Source of the DNA: Candidatus Nanopelagicales bacterium | GTDB lineage: Bacteria; Actinomycetota; Actinomycetes; S36-B12; GCA-2699445 | NCBI GenBank assembly: GCA_037045355.1 | Contig: JBAOHO010000012.1 | Span: 186,001 to 250,000, forward strand | Direction: 5' to 3' | Length of the DNA stretch: 64,000 nt | Shown: in pieces, positions 62,525-64,000 of the stretch | Numbering within the stretch: the first letter of the stretch is position 1 | Layout of the letters: each line of letters starts with the position of its first letter | Notes under the pieces: model-generated | What the model saw: only the letters and a program-made list of their open reading frames with translations | Told to the model about the DNA's origin: nothing | Database searches by the model: none | Translations under genes and position numbers: made by a program

Positions 62525-62566
62525 GAGGTGTGGCCCCCAGCGTTCGGCTGGGGGCCACACCTCTTT
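62525..62566 (+). terminator. 17-bp perfect hairpin terminator after paralog 2
   Basis: GAGGTGTGGCCCCCAGC pairs with GCTGGGGGCCACACCTC around a GTTCG loop and is followed by TTT. Starts 12 bases after the stop; one of the strongest hairpins in the window. Confidence 0.9.
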
Positions 62567-62635
62567 CCGGCGATCCTCCCGCGATTCTCCGGCGATCCTT
62601 CCGCGATTCTCCGGCGATCGGGCTCCGGCGATCGT
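62567..62635. repeat. 22-bp tandem repeat after the terminator
   Basis: Two near-identical 22-bp units at 62567-62588 and 62589-62610 (shared CCGCGATTCT and CCGGCGATCC) and then two shorter CCGGCGATCG pieces. The stretch is non-coding. Confidence 0.82.
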
Positions 62636-62655
62636 TCGGTCGGGCGCTGACGACC

Positions 62656-62747
62656 GTTCGTGTCGGTTCCCCGAGGACGTTCGTGTCCGTTCCCCGAGGA
62701 CGTTCGTGTCCGTTCCCCGAGGACGTTCGTGTCCGTTCCCCGAGGAG
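62656..62747. repeat. Four 23-bp tandem repeats before the DUF2752 gene
   Basis: Units at 62656-62678, 62679-62701, 62702-62724 and 62725-62747, with only two base differences among all (core GTTCGTGTCCGTTCCCCGAG). They end 37 bases before the GTG of the next gene, so they fill its presumed promoter. Confidence 0.94.
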
Positions 62748-62784
62748 TAGTCCGTTGACTGCTGGTCCGGGTTACGGTGGACGC

Positions 62785-63255
62785 GTGCAGACCGAGCAGA
62801 CCTTGAGCACCCGACGTGCCCTGCTGATGGGCGGTGGTGCCGTCGCAGCCGCGGGAGTGCTCCTCTGGGTGCCTGATCTGCTGGGCGTTTCGGTTCTTCC
62901 CGCCTGTCCTTTCCGCCTGATGACGGGGTGGGACTGTCCCTTCTGCGGCGGGACGCGAGCGACTCGGGCTCTGGTGACCGGTGATCTGTCGACTGCAGCC
63001 GACTTCAACGTCCTGGTCCCGGTCATGGCGCTGGCCGGCGTCGTTGTCGCCGCTTGGTGGCTGCTGGCTCAGCGAGCAGGCCCGAGTGTCGCCGGGTCCA
63101 GCCCGCAAGACGGACGCAGGGCCTCGGTGTCCTTCGAACCCGTCAGGTCAGTGCTCGGCGCCAGGGTTTTCTGGTTCGTCGTGTTGGCTGTTTTTCTGGT
63201 CTTCTGGGTGTTGCGCAACCTGCCGGCGTTCTCGTACTTGAACTCAACTGGTTGA
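62785..63255 (+). CDS. DUF2752 membrane protein
   Basis: 156 residues, GTG 62785. Helix 1 (ALLMGGGAVAAAGVLLWVP), then the family motif CPFRLMTGWDCPFCGGTRAT with Cys pairs (Cys-Pro-X-Cys-Gly-Gly-Thr-Arg), a helix (FNVLVPVMALAGVVVAAWWL), a hydrophilic loop and a last helix (VFWFVVLAVFLVFWVLRNLP). Function of DUF2752 unknown; the Cys pattern could bind metal. Confidence 0.85.
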   Translation: MQTEQTLSTRRALLMGGGAVAAAGVLLWVPDLLGVSVLPACPFRLMTGWDCPFCGGTRATRALVTGDLSTAADFNVLVPVMALAGVVVAAWWLLAQRAGPSVAGSSPQDGRRASVSFEPVRSVLGARVFWFVVLAVFLVFWVLRNLPAFSYLNSTG

Positions 63256-63290
63256 GGTCCTGAGCGGTCGCAGTTTCCCCGCTGGCCAGG

Positions 63291-64000
63291 TCAACTGGTC
63301 AGACGTACCGAGTCGCTCACCAACCGTTGGTGCGGGGCTTGCGCAGGCAGTACCGCGCGGTACCGTCCCGCGGGCTGGTTGATCACGACGGTGTCCGCCT
63401 TGCCTCGAGTCTTGGTGGTGGTCACGGTGCGCCAGCCGTTCCCCGTCTGCTTCTGGATCTGGACGCGGTAGTCCGCCTTCTTCTTGTCGGGATTGACATT
63501 GACCTTGATCCGGGAGGCACCGGCGTACTGGCGGGTGGCTTGCCCGGTCGAGTCGCCGACGGCCTCGGCTGTCACCAGTGCCGGCTGGAACGGGTAGGTG
63601 CCCCAAGTCTTGTCGACCTTGCCGTCGCTGTAGATCAGTTCGTTGTAGGGATACAGCCCCCACTGCACGCAGTCGGGATTGGTCGGATACTTCGTGCTGA
63701 GCCCGGATCCGGTCTTCTTGAACTGGAAGCCGCAGCCCGTCTGGCTCAGAGAGTTGATGTCGATCGACCCCAGCGACGGTGGTGGGTTCAGTGTCGGTTG
63801 ACCACCAGGTGGTGTGGGCTTGGACGGCATCATCAGCGCCGGATCGCCGCCGGTCAGGTAGAACTTCTCATCAGTGGGATCAATGGCCGGCGGGATCTTG
63901 CACTTCAAAGGCGTGAGAACGCTGCAACCCTCTCCCCAGTCGAGACGCGGGAACACGTACCACGTCTGGATGTCGTTCTGGAACGGGTTCTTGGCGCTGT
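63291..64000 (-). CDS. Partial secreted/surface protein of unknown function (5' end outside window)
   Basis: The frame continues beyond the window edge; the visible C-terminal part is about 236 residues. Contains four Cys (GEGCSVLTPLKCKIPP, LSQTGCGFQFKK, PDCVQWGLYPYNE), likely disulfides of an exported protein, a Pro-rich linker (SKPTPPGGQPTLNPPPS), and a C-terminal beta domain (ASRIKVNVNPDKKKADYRVQ, TVVINQPAGRYRAVLPAQ). Not recognised; I make no functional claim. Converges with the DUF2752 gene, with 35 bases between the stops. Confidence 0.6.
   Translation of the reverse strand, partial: SAKNPFQNDIQTWYVFPRLDWGEGCSVLTPLKCKIPPAIDPTDEKFYLTGGDPALMMPSKPTPPGGQPTLNPPPSLGSIDINSLSQTGCGFQFKKTGSGLSTKYPTNPDCVQWGLYPYNELIYSDGKVDKTWGTYPFQPALVTAEAVGDSTGQATRQYAGASRIKVNVNPDKKKADYRVQIQKQTGNGWRTVTTTKTRGKADTVVINQPAGRYRAVLPAQAPHQRLVSDSVRLTS

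Noticed and set aside
1..64000. tRNA, rRNA, insertion sequences, integrase or attachment sites
   Set aside because: No cloverleaf-like sequence, transposase motif or flanking inverted repeats were seen in any spacer by eye; a covariance search could still find a small RNA.

Overview
The window is high-GC DNA with many GTG starts, four-base ATGA/GTGA gene overlaps, GGAGG-type ribosome binding sites and several gene families that are typical of Actinomycetota (DUF3151, LytR-CpsA-Psr, DUF222/HNH 13E12, LdtMt2-like L,D-transpeptidase, HAD-PlsC fusion, COG2345 Fe-S regulator). I read it as an actinobacterial chromosome segment. I cannot fix the genus. No rRNA, tRNA, CRISPR array, prophage or insertion sequence was recognised.

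Layout. 0-13 kb is a nitrate respiration island: the end of moeA, two NarK transporters on the minus strand, a divergent COG2345-type regulator, narGHJI, a YwiC-like membrane protein and a MOSC protein. 13.4-20.6 kb holds a superfamily II helicase, FadH-type 2,4-dienoyl-CoA reductase, an alpha/beta hydrolase preceded by a palindromic repeat array, and a secreted S41 protease. 20.9-25.7 kb is a head-to-head long-chain olefin operon, oleA-oleBC-oleD, with OleB and OleC fused. 25.7-36 kb is mixed: VanX-like dipeptidase lipoprotein, nitroreductase, HNH/DUF222 protein, cytochrome P450 with an ABC1 kinase, aldo-keto reductase, L,D-transpeptidase and patatin. 36.3-39.5 kb is a phospholipid acyltransferase pair (plsB plus HAD-PlsC). 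39.6-51.7 kb carries a HisA-like protein without the catalytic aspartates, a SulP transporter, a VOC-SRPBCC fusion, an MFS transporter, a deacetylase-like secreted protein, an acyltransferase, a SpoIIE phosphatase and hisC/pat. 51.7-54.2 kb is cydAB (cytochrome bd oxidase) behind a DosR-like palindrome. 54.4-64 kb has envelope genes (LCP ligase, subtilase, two proline-rich membrane paralogs with strong hairpin terminators), dcd and a partial secreted protein.

How it works together. narGHJI with NarK, moeA, cytochrome bd and possibly the DosR-like box suggest growth at low oxygen with nitrate as electron acceptor. fadH, ole, plsB, HAD-PlsC, a second PlsC-like protein and patatin make the window rich in fatty-acid and membrane-lipid functions. 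LCP, L,D-transpeptidase and VanX-like proteins belong to the cell wall.

Two features run through the whole window. First, about ten genes are interrupted, and every frameshift whose direction I could work out is a +1 (one extra base), densest at 0.7-9.3 kb. Conserved motifs are restored exactly when the extra base is ignored, so I treat these genes as intact genes with probable sequence insertions, not decayed pseudogenes. Second, short direct tandem duplications of 10-24 bp recur at gene starts, linkers and spacers.
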